The notes: a model not told the origin generated them from the sequence alone. A stretch of 11,469 nt of DNA from Chloroflexota bacterium (GCA_003158495.1 PMJT01000244.1:338-11806), one strand, 5' to 3'; positions 1-7,732 are shown, counted from the first letter of the stretch. Numbers and translations are program-made.

Positions 1-2490
1 TGCACGCCCGGGATGATCATGGCGGCCGCGGCCCTGCTCGAACGCAATCCTCGGCCCAGCCGGAGCGAGATCGGCCGCTGGCTCGGCAGCAACCTCTGCC
101 GCTGCACGGGCTACAACAGCATCGTGCGCGCAATCGAATCGGTGGAGGCCGGCCGGCCCTCGGCCGAGACCATGCCGGCGTCGCAAGCACGGGATGGAGG
201 GCTGCGAGTCCCGGCGGGCGCGGGGCACCGCCGCTTGGGCGCGATGGACAAAGCCACGGGGCGCGCCGTATACGCGGCGGACCTGGTGGTCGAAGGAATG
301 CTGCATGCCATGGCCGTGCGGAGCCCGTATGCCCACGCCGAGATCGTCGCCGTCGATGCCGATCGCGCGCTGCGTCTCGACGGCGTCGTGGCCGTCCTGA
401 CCGCTCGTGACGTCCCGGGAAGGAACAGCTATGGGCGCCGGCTGAAGGACCAGTCGGTGCTCGTGGAACACAGGGTTCGACAGCTGGGAGATGCCGTGGC
501 CCTCGTCGTGGCCACGTCGGCGGAGGTGGCGGCCGAGGCACTACAGCTGGTGGATGTGGAGTACCGGGAGCTCCCAGGCGTATTCAGCGCCGAGGATGCC
601 CTGGCGGATGGGGCACCGCAGATAGTCGCCGGCGGCAACCTGCTCTCAGAGAAGTGGCTTCGCCTGGGCGACGTCGCCGAGGGGTTCGCGCGGGCGGACG
701 TCGTGGTAGAGGAAACATATACGACACCATCGAATGAGCATGCCTACCTCGAGCCGGAGGCGGCGCTGGCCTCCTGGGACGGCGAGACCCTCGTCGTCCG
801 CACGGCGACTCAGTTCCCGCACTACCAGCGGTGGGAGATCGCGACCACGATGGGCCTGCCGGTCGAGCGAGTCCGGGTCGAACCCACGGTTTGCGGCGGC
901 GCGTTTGGCGGCAAGACCGAGATCTCGTGCCAGTGCCTGGCGGCGCTCGCCGCATACCGGACCGGCAAGCCGGTGAAGATCGTTTACAGCCGGGCCGAGT
1001 CATTCGTGTCCACTACCAAGCGCCACCCCTTTGCGATGCGCTGTCGGGCTGGTGCCACTCGCGACGGCGAGATCACCGCCCTGTCGATGGACATACTCGC
1101 CGACACCGGAGCGTATGCCTCGTTCGGCCCCGGGCTGATGACCAAAGCCTTCGGGTCGGCCGCCGGGCCGTACCGCTGGCCGAACGTCGAGCTCCATGGC
1201 CGAGTCGCGTACACGAACAACCCGAGCGCCGGCTGCATGCGCGGTCCGGGAACGACCCAGGTGGCGTTCGCCGTCGAGTCGCAGATGGACCTGCTCGCGG
1301 CCCGGCTCGGCATCGATCCGCTCGAGTTCCGGGAGCGCAACCGGCTCCGGAAGGGTGACCGGGTCCTTTCCGGCCAGATCCTCGAGGGCGAACCCGCGTA
1401 CGACGAGACCCTGGCGGCGGTCAGGCCCTACTGGACCGAAGCGCTGATGCGGTGCTCGGAGTTCAACGAGGCCGGCGGCCCACTCCGACACGGGGTGGGC
1501 CTGGCCTCGATCTGGTACGGGATCGGCGGCGGAGGCGGAGGTCCCGTTCCAGGCCTGGATCCGGCAGCAACCGTCGGGCGGGCACCGGGGCGGGCCGCAG
1601 TGGACCTCCTGGACGATGGCAGCATCTTCGTTCGAACCTCGGCCATGGACCTTGGCCAGGGAGCCGCGACGGCCATGGCCCTGGTCGCTGCCGGGGTACT
1701 TGACCAGCCGCTGGCGTGTGTCGGGGCGGGCTCGGGAGATACCTCGACGTCCCCGGACGCCGGTCCCACGGTCGGGAGCCGGGTAACGTTCATCGTCGGC
1801 AACGCCGTCAGGGCGGCGGCGGAGTCCCTCCGCGAAGGCATCCTGGCCACTGCATCGGAACTGCTCGGTGTGCCCGCCGATGGGCTGGAACTCTGCGAGG
1901 GCTACGTCCAGGTGCGCCGGCATCCCGAAACTCGCGTTGCGCTGTCCGACGTTGCCGGCGCCCGACGCGACGCAGGTCTCGCCAACACGTTCGATGGCTA
2001 CTACGACCCCGAGCTGCCGGCGTTCGATGCCTCCGGCGATCTGGGCGAGCCCTACGCCATGTTCGTCACGGGCACCCAGATGGCAGAGGTGGAAGTCGAC
2101 ACGAAGTCGGGCGAGATCCGCGTTCTGCGCATGGTCGCGGCCCATGACGTTGGCAGGCCCGTCTTCGCGGAGGGAGTCGTCGGCCAGGTCGAAGGCGGCG
2201 TCGCCATGGGCATCGGCTTCGCCCTCAAGGAGGAGTTCCTTCCAGGCGAGACGACGGGCTTCAAGCAGTACCGGATCCCCAGGACGAGAGATGTGCCCGA
2301 GATCGTCACGATCCTGGTGGGAGAGGCGCGGGAGCCCAAGGAGCTGGAGATGAAGGGCGTGGGCGAATGCTCAAACATGGTCACCGCTCCCGCCATCACC
2401 AATGCCATCGCCCAGGCCACGGGCTACAGGGTTGTCTCCCTGCCCGCACGAGTGCCCGGGCCGCACGATGGCACGGAAGGCCGCCCGTAA
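1..2490 (+). CDS. Xanthine dehydrogenase/aldehyde oxidoreductase-family molybdenum hydroxylase, [2Fe-2S] domain fused to molybdopterin subunit (5' partial)
   Basis: The reading frame is open from base 1, so the start lies outside the window; 829 residues are visible. The first residues are CTPGM, followed by LCRCTGY (Cys33, Cys35), which is the second [2Fe-2S] cluster motif of the small subunit of molybdenum hydroxylases. After a short linker the same chain continues into the molybdopterin subunit: the hammerhead domain from about residue 75, GGAFGGK at 299-305, a TNNPSAGCMRGPG segment near 405-417, MDLGQG near 545, and MKGVGE near the end, whose Glu789 (codon 2365) matches the catalytic base of the family. 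This order, without an FAD domain, resembles Desulfovibrio Mop-type aldehyde oxidoreductase. The enzyme hydroxylates an aldehyde or N-heterocycle using water and passes electrons through the iron-sulfur clusters. The substrate cannot be read from sequence. A CoxL-type AYRCSFR motif is absent, so form I CO dehydrogenase is unlikely. The stop is TAA, and the next molybdoenzyme follows 111 bp later. Confidence 0.93.
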   Translation, partial: CTPGMIMAAAALLERNPRPSRSEIGRWLGSNLCRCTGYNSIVRAIESVEAGRPSAETMPASQARDGGLRVPAGAGHRRLGAMDKATGRAVYAADLVVEGMLHAMAVRSPYAHAEIVAVDADRALRLDGVVAVLTARDVPGRNSYGRRLKDQSVLVEHRVRQLGDAVALVVATSAEVAAEALQLVDVEYRELPGVFSAEDALADGAPQIVAGGNLLSEKWLRLGDVAEGFARADVVVEETYTTPSNEHAYLEPEAALASWDGETLVVRTATQFPHYQRWEIATTMGLPVERVRVEPTVCGGAFGGKTEISCQCLAALAAYRTGKPVKIVYSRAESFVSTTKRHPFAMRCRAGATRDGEITALSMDILADTGAYASFGPGLMTKAFGSAAGPYRWPNVELHGRVAYTNNPSAGCMRGPGTTQVAFAVESQMDLLAARLGIDPLEFRERNRLRKGDRVLSGQILEGEPAYDETLAAVRPYWTEALMRCSEFNEAGGPLRHGVGLASIWYGIGGGGGGPVPGLDPAATVGRAPGRAAVDLLDDGSIFVRTSAMDLGQGAATAMALVAAGVLDQPLACVGAGSGDTSTSPDAGPTVGSRVTFIVGNAVRAAAESLREGILATASELLGVPADGLELCEGYVQVRRHPETRVALSDVAGARRDAGLANTFDGYYDPELPAFDASGDLGEPYAMFVTGTQMAEVEVDTKSGEIRVLRMVAAHDVGRPVFAEGVVGQVEGGVAMGIGFALKEEFLPGETTGFKQYRIPRTRDVPEIVTILVGEAREPKELEMKGVGECSNMVTAPAITNAIAQATGYRVVSLPARVPGPHDGTEGRP

Positions 2491-2491
2491 T

Positions 2492-2505
2492 CGCCTGAAG
2501 AGGCG
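2492..2505 (+). other. Small perfect hairpin just after the hydroxylase stop codon
   Basis: CGCCT and AGGCG pair around a GAAG loop, starting one base after the TAA stop. There is no T-tract, so it is at most a weak terminator or an mRNA 3'-end stabiliser within a possible two-gene transcript. An overlapping alternative stem, CGGCG with CGCCG (about 2504-2522), competes with it. Confidence 0.25.
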
Positions 2506-2601
2506 GCGTGCGAAACTTCGCCGGAGCGATCCTCGACGCCGCTGCGCATACTCAGACCCGGCCGCACCGCTCAGAGAAGCTGCCGAGTAAAGACCAGGCG
2601 A

Positions 2602-4242
2602 ATGACAGAGAAACCCGCTCCATCGCGATTCTCCTCCGCTCGACTCCTTCTACAAGCCGGCGTTGCGGGCGCGGTCGCCGGCGGCGTGGGAATTGCCACC
2701 AGCGAACTTCTCGCGGGGCTGATTCCCGGGGCCCCCTCGCTGGTCGTGGGCGTCGGGAGTTTCATCATCGCCCTCCAACCGCCGGGCGCCAAGGACGTGG
2801 TGGTCTCGCTGTTCGGGACCAACGACAAGCTCGTCGTCAACATCGCGGTGGTCCTCGTGGCCCTGATCGTAGCGACGGCCGCGGGCATCCTGGGCCGGCG
2901 CAGCTTCGACTACGGGACAAGACTGTTTCTGACATTCGGTCTCGTCGCGTTCCTGGCGACCGCCCTTCAGCCGCTCAGCTCGCCGGTCCCGGCGGCCGTG
3001 AGCGTCGTGATTTCCATGGCCGCGAGCATCGGAGCCCTGCGGATTCTTCTGGCCGAGGCCGGTTTCATGGCCCCGGTAGGGTTCCGGCCGGACATCCTCG
3101 GCGCGTATCGGGGACGGGGCCGAACCGGCGGACGGCCTATCCCGGCCGGGCCCGCATCGTCGGCCGTCCCGGAGCCGGGTCGCAGGCGTTTCCTGATCAG
3201 GTCGATCGAATTCGCCGTCGGCGCGATCGCCTTTGGCGTCTTCGGTCGATTCCTCCTCGACCGCCAGCACCCGAACAGCGCTCCGGTTTCGGCGGCGTTG
3301 CCCGCGGCCGCCGAAACGGTTGCTCCGCTGACCGCAGTGGACTCGCTGGCTGCGCCCGACATCACGCCGATCGTGATCCCCAACGACGCTTTCTACCGCA
3401 TCGATACGGAGCTGCTGGTCCCGCAAGTGGACGCTTCTACCTGGCAACTCAAGGTCACGGGCATGGTCGACCATCCCCTCACTTTCACTTATCCGCAGCT
3501 GCTGGCGATGCCACTCTTCGAGCAATACGTGACCCTGGCATGTGTCAGCAATACGGTCGGCGGCAACCTCGTCGGCAACACCTTGTGGACGGGCGTGCAC
3601 CTCAAGGAGGTGCTGGCGCAGGCGGGGGTCCAGTCCGGCGCCACGCAGATCGTGGGTCGCTCGGTCGACGGGTTCACGGTAGGTTTCCCGACGGACTACG
3701 CGCTCGACCCGGCCAGGGAGCCGATGATCGTCGTCGGCATGAACCGCCAGCCGCTTCCCGCCGAGCACGGATACCCGGCCCGCTTGATCGTGCCCGGCCT
3801 CTTCGGTTACGTGTCGGCGACTAAGTGGCTCTCGGAGATCGAGCTGACCACTCGAGAGGCGTTCGACGGCTACTGGGTTCCGTTGGGCTGGGCGAAGGAC
3901 GGGCCGATCGTGACCGAGTCGCGCATTGACCACCCGTCCGTCGGAGCCCAGCTCTCGACCGGGAATATCGACATAGACGGCGTCGCCTGGGCACCAGACC
4001 GCGGCATCCAGCGCGTGGAAGTGCAGATCGACAACGGGCCCTGGCAGGCCGCGCTTCTGAGCCGCGCGATCTCCAAGGCCACGTGGGTCCAGTGGTGGCT
4101 TCGCTGGCAGGCGACGCCGGGTTCGCACGTCATCCAGGTACGGGCGACCGATGGGGCCGGCGCTGTACAGACCTCGACCTTCGGCGGTCCCGCTCCGGCC
4201 GGCTCGACCGGCTACCCACAGGTACAGGTGAACGTGGCCTGA
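2602..4242 (+). CDS. Membrane-anchored sulfite-oxidase-family molybdopterin oxidoreductase with internal twin-arginine motif
   Basis: This 546-residue protein begins with about five hydrophobic segments (near 17-40, 45-70, 78-97, 105-124 and 130-152). A Pro/Gly/Arg-rich cytoplasmic linker follows, then RRRFLI at 194-199 directly before another hydrophobic helix (203-219). From about residue 240 comes a sulfite-oxidase-type molybdopterin domain. The expected molybdenum-ligating cysteine is Cys314 in LACVSN (codon 3541), followed by the GGNLVGNTLWTGV pattern of the family. The C-terminal part, from about 430 (DIDGVAW, VEVQIDNGPWQ, HVIQVRATDGAG), fits the Ig-like Mo-co dimerisation domain. The catalytic domain is probably extracytoplasmic and folded in the cytoplasm before Tat export; this is inferred from the motif. 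The start ATG has only a weak upstream AGG. Together with the upstream hydroxylase it forms a probable molybdoenzyme pair, although the two use different cofactor variants in known families. The substrate is unknown; sulfite is only one possibility. Confidence 0.9.
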   Translation: MTEKPAPSRFSSARLLLQAGVAGAVAGGVGIATSELLAGLIPGAPSLVVGVGSFIIALQPPGAKDVVVSLFGTNDKLVVNIAVVLVALIVATAAGILGRRSFDYGTRLFLTFGLVAFLATALQPLSSPVPAAVSVVISMAASIGALRILLAEAGFMAPVGFRPDILGAYRGRGRTGGRPIPAGPASSAVPEPGRRRFLIRSIEFAVGAIAFGVFGRFLLDRQHPNSAPVSAALPAAAETVAPLTAVDSLAAPDITPIVIPNDAFYRIDTELLVPQVDASTWQLKVTGMVDHPLTFTYPQLLAMPLFEQYVTLACVSNTVGGNLVGNTLWTGVHLKEVLAQAGVQSGATQIVGRSVDGFTVGFPTDYALDPAREPMIVVGMNRQPLPAEHGYPARLIVPGLFGYVSATKWLSEIELTTREAFDGYWVPLGWAKDGPIVTESRIDHPSVGAQLSTGNIDIDGVAWAPDRGIQRVEVQIDNGPWQAALLSRAISKATWVQWWLRWQATPGSHVIQVRATDGAGAVQTSTFGGPAPAGSTGYPQVQVNVA

Positions 4243-4244
4243 TC

Positions 4245-4442
4245 CTACGGCCGACCGGCGGGCTTCCTGGTGAGTTCGAGCAACCCGAGAGCAAGGCCGG
4301 CGACGACGAAGACACCGCCGACGATTGCCCACATGGACTGGCCGCTCATCGCGCTTCCGGCGACCGTGCCGGTGCCCTGACCGATCCAGGCTGCCCCGAT
4401 GAGAAGCAGGATGACAGCTAAAACGAGACGTGTTCGGCGCAT
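4245..4442 (-). CDS. Small two-helix membrane protein, unknown function
   Basis: The 65-residue protein starts MRRTRLVLAV and has two hydrophobic helices (about 4-23 and 37-57), separated by a Gly/Ser-rich turn with WIGQGTG, and ends in a basic tail. The same frame is open up to a further in-frame start at 4532. The ATG at 4442 is preferred because GGGAGA lies 9 bases upstream and because the extra N-terminal residues would be polar and uncharacteristic. I recall similar short membrane proteins from high-GC bacteria but know no function. It is convergent with the molybdoprotein gene, the two stop codons being 2 bp apart. It lies 148 bp downstream of the MFS gene on the same strand and may be the last gene of that cluster. 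Confidence 0.7.
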   Translation of the reverse strand: MRRTRLVLAVILLLIGAAWIGQGTGTVAGSAMSGQSMWAIVGGVFVVAGLALGLLELTRKPAGRP

Positions 4443-4590
4443 GGCTGGTATCTCCCGATCGGCCACAACCGCTCTACGGCTGGGTCGCTGGACTGGCATT
4501 TCCGCTCGTTCCAGTATGTCCCGGGGACCCATCGACGCCGCTATGCGCTACCCGGATGCCGCCTGGCGATCCCGGCCGAATTAGCCGCCG

Positions 4591-5766
4591 TCATTCTCCA
4601 GGGCGAGCGGGCCGCGCGGGCATCCGCCCGGCGATCACGAGGGCACCGGCAGCGCAAGCTCCGAAGACGGCAGTGCCGGCCATCGCGGTCGGAAGGCCGG
4701 CCGTAACCGATATCACGCCCATTAGCGGCGGGTAGGCCAGCGACCCGCCGATGGCAGCGGCCGACAGTATGCCGCTCATCGCGGCCGACCGACCGGGAAA
4801 ACGCTCGCCTCCGATCGCCATGATCAGTGGGTAGACGGGACCGGCCGTGAACCCGGCAACCGCGAACAGCACGATCGAGAGCTCCAGCGTTGGAGCGAGG
4901 ACGGCAGCAAGGACGGCAGCCGACGTAGCCGCGGCTGCAGCAGTGGCCAGCTTCACATGATCGAAGCGGTCCGCAATGTAGGCCGAAACCAGGCGGCCGG
5001 CCATGAGACCCGCCCAGAACAACGAGAGCGCCAGGGTAGCCATGCCTCCCGGCGCCGATGCAAGGAACCTCACGAGCCAGTTGGAGACGCCATTGGAGAA
5101 GGCCACGTAGCAGCCGATCGCCACTGCCAGCAAGCCTAACGGCAGGACGAGAACGCTCGACTGCCCGGCCTTCGGCTCGGTCTCGGCATGCCGCCGCCCG
5201 TCGACCAGGTCCGTCACCGCGAGGAACACACCCAGCGGAACGGTGGCGATCCCGGTCGCGACCACGACCAGTTGCCAGGAGAGGCCGAGCGACGTTCGAA
5301 ACGCCAGCAGGAAGGGCGCCCCAACGGCACCGAGGGCATAGAAGAGATGTACGAAGCTCAACGCCCGGCCGCGCGACTTGCCGAACAGGTCGACGAAAAG
5401 GCCGTTCACGCCTCCGTCTATCCCGCCCGCGCCGAGCGACCTGACGACCCCTGCTGCCATGATCGCCGACCAGCCCGGTGCCAGGCCCAGCCCGACGAGC
5501 CCCGCCGCATGGAGCATGGCCGCCAGCACGAGCACGGGCCTGCGACCGATCCGCTCGGTCGCCATCCCTCCGAGCACGGAGCCGGCTGCGTATGCCGCCG
5601 CGGCGACGAAGTAGAAGAGCCCCAGCCCGACGTCGGTCTGGCCGAAGGAATCCTCGATCTCGCGCGTCAGCGACGGGACGAGCAGGCCGCTCCAGCCGAT
5701 GAGAAGGAAGGCAGCACACCCCAAGCCGGCAGCGAAGGACCTTCGCCGGATCAGGGTGGGAATCAC
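4591..5766 (-). CDS. MFS transporter, probable sugar symporter
   Basis: This 391-residue hydrophobic protein has about 12 predicted membrane segments in two halves, as usual for the major facilitator superfamily. After helix 2 it shows a motif-A-like sequence (GGMATERIGRR, 67-76). GGIDGGVNGLFVD at 114-126 with a following RALSFVHLFYALGA resembles the helix-4/5 region of FucP-like fucose:H+ symporters, where an acidic residue in this part of the fold is important. A central hydrophilic loop lies near 190-205. The likely start is GTG at 5766; there is no clear SD, and an ATG 11 bases further upstream is out of frame and stops quickly. It lies 141 bp downstream of a PfkB sugar kinase on the same strand, which supports a role in importing the sugar that the kinase phosphorylates. 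The substrate is not determined, and drug efflux is the main alternative. Confidence 0.82.
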   Translation of the reverse strand: MIPTLIRRRSFAAGLGCAAFLLIGWSGLLVPSLTREIEDSFGQTDVGLGLFYFVAAAAYAAGSVLGGMATERIGRRPVLVLAAMLHAAGLVGLGLAPGWSAIMAAGVVRSLGAGGIDGGVNGLFVDLFGKSRGRALSFVHLFYALGAVGAPFLLAFRTSLGLSWQLVVVATGIATVPLGVFLAVTDLVDGRRHAETEPKAGQSSVLVLPLGLLAVAIGCYVAFSNGVSNWLVRFLASAPGGMATLALSLFWAGLMAGRLVSAYIADRFDHVKLATAAAAATSAAVLAAVLAPTLELSIVLFAVAGFTAGPVYPLIMAIGGERFPGRSAAMSGILSAAAIGGSLAYPPLMGVISVTAGLPTAMAGTAVFGACAAGALVIAGRMPARPARPGE

Positions 5767-5827
5767 CCGGCGATCATAGCGCCGCAGTCCTGCCTTCTCG
5801 TCGCCACCAGGCGAGCCGCAGACCCGG

Positions 5828-5877
5828 CCGAGTGATTCGCGGGCTCACTCAACAGCTCGCTGCTCCCGGCCACTCGG
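5828..5877 (-). other. Two mutually exclusive hairpins between kinase and transporter genes
   Basis: In the 141-bp gap, GAGTGA (5830-5835) can pair with TCACTC (5845-5850), or the overlapping CCGAGTG (5828-5834) can pair with CACTCGG (5871-5877). The 5' arms share bases, so only one stem can form at a time. There is no T-tract on either strand. Partial termination, mRNA processing between the two genes, or chance are all possible. Confidence 0.2.
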
Positions 5878-5907
5878 GCGCACGCAAATCCCCGACCAAA
5901 CCCGACC

Positions 5908-6846
5908 TCAGAAGGAAGCCAACTCGGATTGCGTCGGAGGTTGGGCGCCGGTTCGAGTGCACGTGACCGCCGCAGCCCGGTTGGCGAACTCCAGGGCCTT
6001 GGCGAGCGTGTCCGCCTGGATCTCCCGGATGCTGCCTCGTTCGAGTTGTCCGGCCGCGTGAAGCCACGCAAGCAGACCCGAGGTGAAGGCGTCGCCGGCA
6101 CCCACAGTATCGGACACCACGACCGGGATGCCTGGGGTCTCAACTCGGTCGCGATGGGTGACGCCGAAACAGCCGTCGCGGCCTCTCGTCACAACGACGA
6201 GGTTGGGACCGAGCGCCAGCCACGCCGCGGCCACCGCGTCCGGGGTCGACTCGGGGTACAGCCAGGCCAGGTCAGCACGGCTGACTTTGACGACGTCCGC
6301 CAACGAGACCCAGCCTTCGAGGCGCGCGAGGTAACCTGCGCGATCGCCAGTGAGGCTCGGCCGGACGTTCGGGTCGAGGGTCAGGATTCGGCGCCCGTAC
6401 TCGCGGCGCATGACCGCCTCGAACGCCGACGCACCGGGCTCGCGAACGAGGGAGATCGATCCAAAGTGGAGCGCCGTGACCTCGTCGGGGAAGGCGGGCG
6501 GCGGACCATCCAGACCGAACAGACGGTCGGCGGTGCCCTCGCCGTAGAACGCGTACGCGGGCTCACCGGCCTCTATGTGGACCACCGCAAGCGTCGTCGG
6601 CTCGTCGCCCGACGTCACGAGCCGACAGTCCACGCCATCTGTCTCCAAGCGGCCCCGCAGCATTCGCCCGAACCGGTCGGTTGAGACGCGTCCCAGGAAC
6701 CCGACAGGTGCCCCCAGACGTCCGAGTCCAACCGCCACGTTGAACGACGACCCTCCCGGGCGCGCAAGGTAGGCGAATTCGGCCCCGGTTGGACCCGGAA
6801 CGAGATCGATGAGCGCTTCGCCGCAGACAAGGATCACAGGTGTCAC
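5908..6846 (-). CDS. PfkB-family carbohydrate kinase, fructokinase-like
   Basis: This 312-residue soluble kinase transfers phosphate from ATP to a sugar hydroxyl. It opens with a beta-strand and CGEALIDLV. PGGSSFNVAVGLGRLG (30-45) is the sugar-binding PfkB signature 1, with Gly31, Gly32 and Asn36. DPNVRPSL (158-165) and VKVSRADL (187-193) follow, and DTVGAGDAF (246-254) is PfkB signature 2, in which Asp252 is the expected catalytic base and GAG forms the anion hole. The DPNVRPSL block is common in bacterial fructokinases, but 2-keto-3-deoxygluconate or other sugar kinases of similar length are not excluded. The start is GTG at 6846 with no convincing SD, 30 bp after the stop of the zinc-finger gene, so translation may be coupled to that gene. 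The downstream MFS gene gives a likely transport-plus-kinase pair. Confidence 0.9.
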   Translation of the reverse strand: MTPVILVCGEALIDLVPGPTGAEFAYLARPGGSSFNVAVGLGRLGAPVGFLGRVSTDRFGRMLRGRLETDGVDCRLVTSGDEPTTLAVVHIEAGEPAYAFYGEGTADRLFGLDGPPPAFPDEVTALHFGSISLVREPGASAFEAVMRREYGRRILTLDPNVRPSLTGDRAGYLARLEGWVSLADVVKVSRADLAWLYPESTPDAVAAAWLALGPNLVVVTRGRDGCFGVTHRDRVETPGIPVVVSDTVGAGDAFTSGLLAWLHAAGQLERGSIREIQADTLAKALEFANRAAAVTCTRTGAQPPTQSELASF

Positions 6847-6876
6847 CCCGTCGATTGATGAGCTTGACCTGCGAAT

Positions 6877-7437
6877 CTACTGTGCCGCCAGCTCCTGATT
6901 GAGCCTGATGCATTCGTCGCAGATGTAGGCCCCTTGGCCCGATATGAGTACGCGTACTTCGGACTTGCTCTTGCCACAGAAGCTGCATCGAGCGCCGCCG
7001 CGTGCCTTTCCTTCGCCGGCGGGCGCCGCAGTGGCGGCGCCGCAAGAGGAGCAGAAACGCGCCTCGGCGTCCACCGGCGACCCGCATTGGTCGCAGAGAC
7101 GAGCTGGCAGCTGGGCGGAATCCACGCGCGACACGGGGCGCTGGAAGCGGAGAGTCACAGAGTCGAATGTGAACTTCCACGAGAACATGATGCCGCCGGT
7201 CTGACGCCAGACCACCCGTTCTGCGAGGAGCAGGCCCGGGAGGTCGGTCGGTCCCTCAGGCTGCCAGCCCGAGGCGCCTTCGACGCCGAGGACCTCGGCG
7301 ATCATCCGCGTGGCTTGCGGAGACGCATTGATCGCGGCTCGTCTCAGGGCCTGTTCCTTGCTGATGGCTGGTCCGGCGCGCGCCTTTCCCCAGACATCCA
7401 ACGGGACCCGAAGGTCCTTGTACTCGCTCTGGGTCAT
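6877..7437 (-). CDS. Protein with zinc ribbon and ClpX-type C4 zinc finger, N-terminal half unknown
   Basis: The protein has 186 residues. The first ~100 (MTQSEYKDLRVPLDVWGKAR, then WKFTFDSVTLRF) match nothing I recognise. Residues 115-132 form a zinc ribbon with Cys115, Cys118, Cys129 and Cys132. Residues 151-176 form a second four-cysteine unit (Cys151, Cys154, Cys173, Cys176) with the spacing and surrounding sequence CSFCGKS...LISGQGAYICDECI of the ClpX N-terminal zinc-binding domain. In ClpX that domain dimerises and binds substrates and adaptors. Here it is C-terminal, and no AAA+ ATPase is attached. The start ATG at 7437 has an excellent SD (TGGAGGA, 4 bases away). It is the first gene of the minus-strand cluster, 30 bp upstream of the sugar kinase, and is divergent from ftsH. 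Function unknown; an adaptor, regulator or redox/zinc sensor are possibilities. Confidence 0.85.
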   Translation of the reverse strand: MTQSEYKDLRVPLDVWGKARAGPAISKEQALRRAAINASPQATRMIAEVLGVEGASGWQPEGPTDLPGLLLAERVVWRQTGGIMFSWKFTFDSVTLRFQRPVSRVDSAQLPARLCDQCGSPVDAEARFCSSCGAATAAPAGEGKARGGARCSFCGKSKSEVRVLISGQGAYICDECIRLNQELAAQ

Positions 7438-7528
7438 GAATCCTCCAGGTGCCGCCGCCTGCGTCTGCGCCCTCGATTATGCGCCCGCCGGCGGTCGGCT
7501 CCATGGGGTCGCCGCCCCAGCCCTGGCT

Positions 7529-7542
7529 GAGACTTAAGTCTC
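7529..7542. promoter_or_regulatory. Perfect 14-bp palindrome, candidate operator
   Basis: GAGACTTAAGTCTC reads the same on both strands. It lies about 92 bp upstream of the zinc-finger start and is A/T-rich at the centre in G/C-rich surroundings, as a dimeric regulator's site would be. On the minus strand a TGGACA lies just upstream, but its spacing to TTAAGT is short for a sigma-70 promoter. The regulator is unknown. Confidence 0.35.
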
Positions 7543-7720
7543 GTCTGGGATTGTCCAGCAGCCACTCGACGACGGGCCTGTCGAGGATGACGGCCACGGA
7601 TTTCCGGCCGGGTAGGACTGGCAGACATACAGGTACGGCGAGGCCAGGGCCCATGGGCGACCACAGACCCCGACGACGTGCCTCGAGCCTCGAAAACTGC
7701 TCGGCGGGAGGCCCGAGCCC

Positions 7721-7732
7721 ACCCGTACGGGT
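7721..7732. promoter_or_regulatory. Perfect 12-bp palindrome, candidate operator or RNA stem
   Basis: ACCCGTACGGGT sits near the middle of the divergent region. Outer bases CCCGA (7712-7716) and TCGGG (7732-7736) could extend it as a bulged stem, followed on the plus strand by TCTTTC. It could be a DNA site or a transcript hairpin; the sequence does not decide between them. Confidence 0.25.

Noticed and set aside
1628..1645. GTTCGAAC, resembling a tRNA T-loop
   Set aside because: It is inside the conserved molybdenum hydroxylase frame, with no acceptor or anticodon arms around it.
2508..3824. Long plus-strand open frame (438 codons) overlapping the molybdoprotein gene
   Set aside because: Its translation is Arg/Gly/Pro-rich and low in hydrophobic residues, while the overlapping frame encodes clear membrane helices and a molybdopterin domain. 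It is a shadow frame from high GC.
4198..4212. GCCGG/CCGGC hairpin near the 3' end of the molybdoprotein gene
   Set aside because: It is within coding sequence and only 5 bp, and such GC stems are common at this composition; not enough for a terminator call.
5898..5925. GAAGGAAGCC, reminiscent of the conserved SRP RNA loop
   Set aside because: It lies in the C-terminal codons of the sugar kinase, and the surrounding bases do not form the SRP helix-8 structure.
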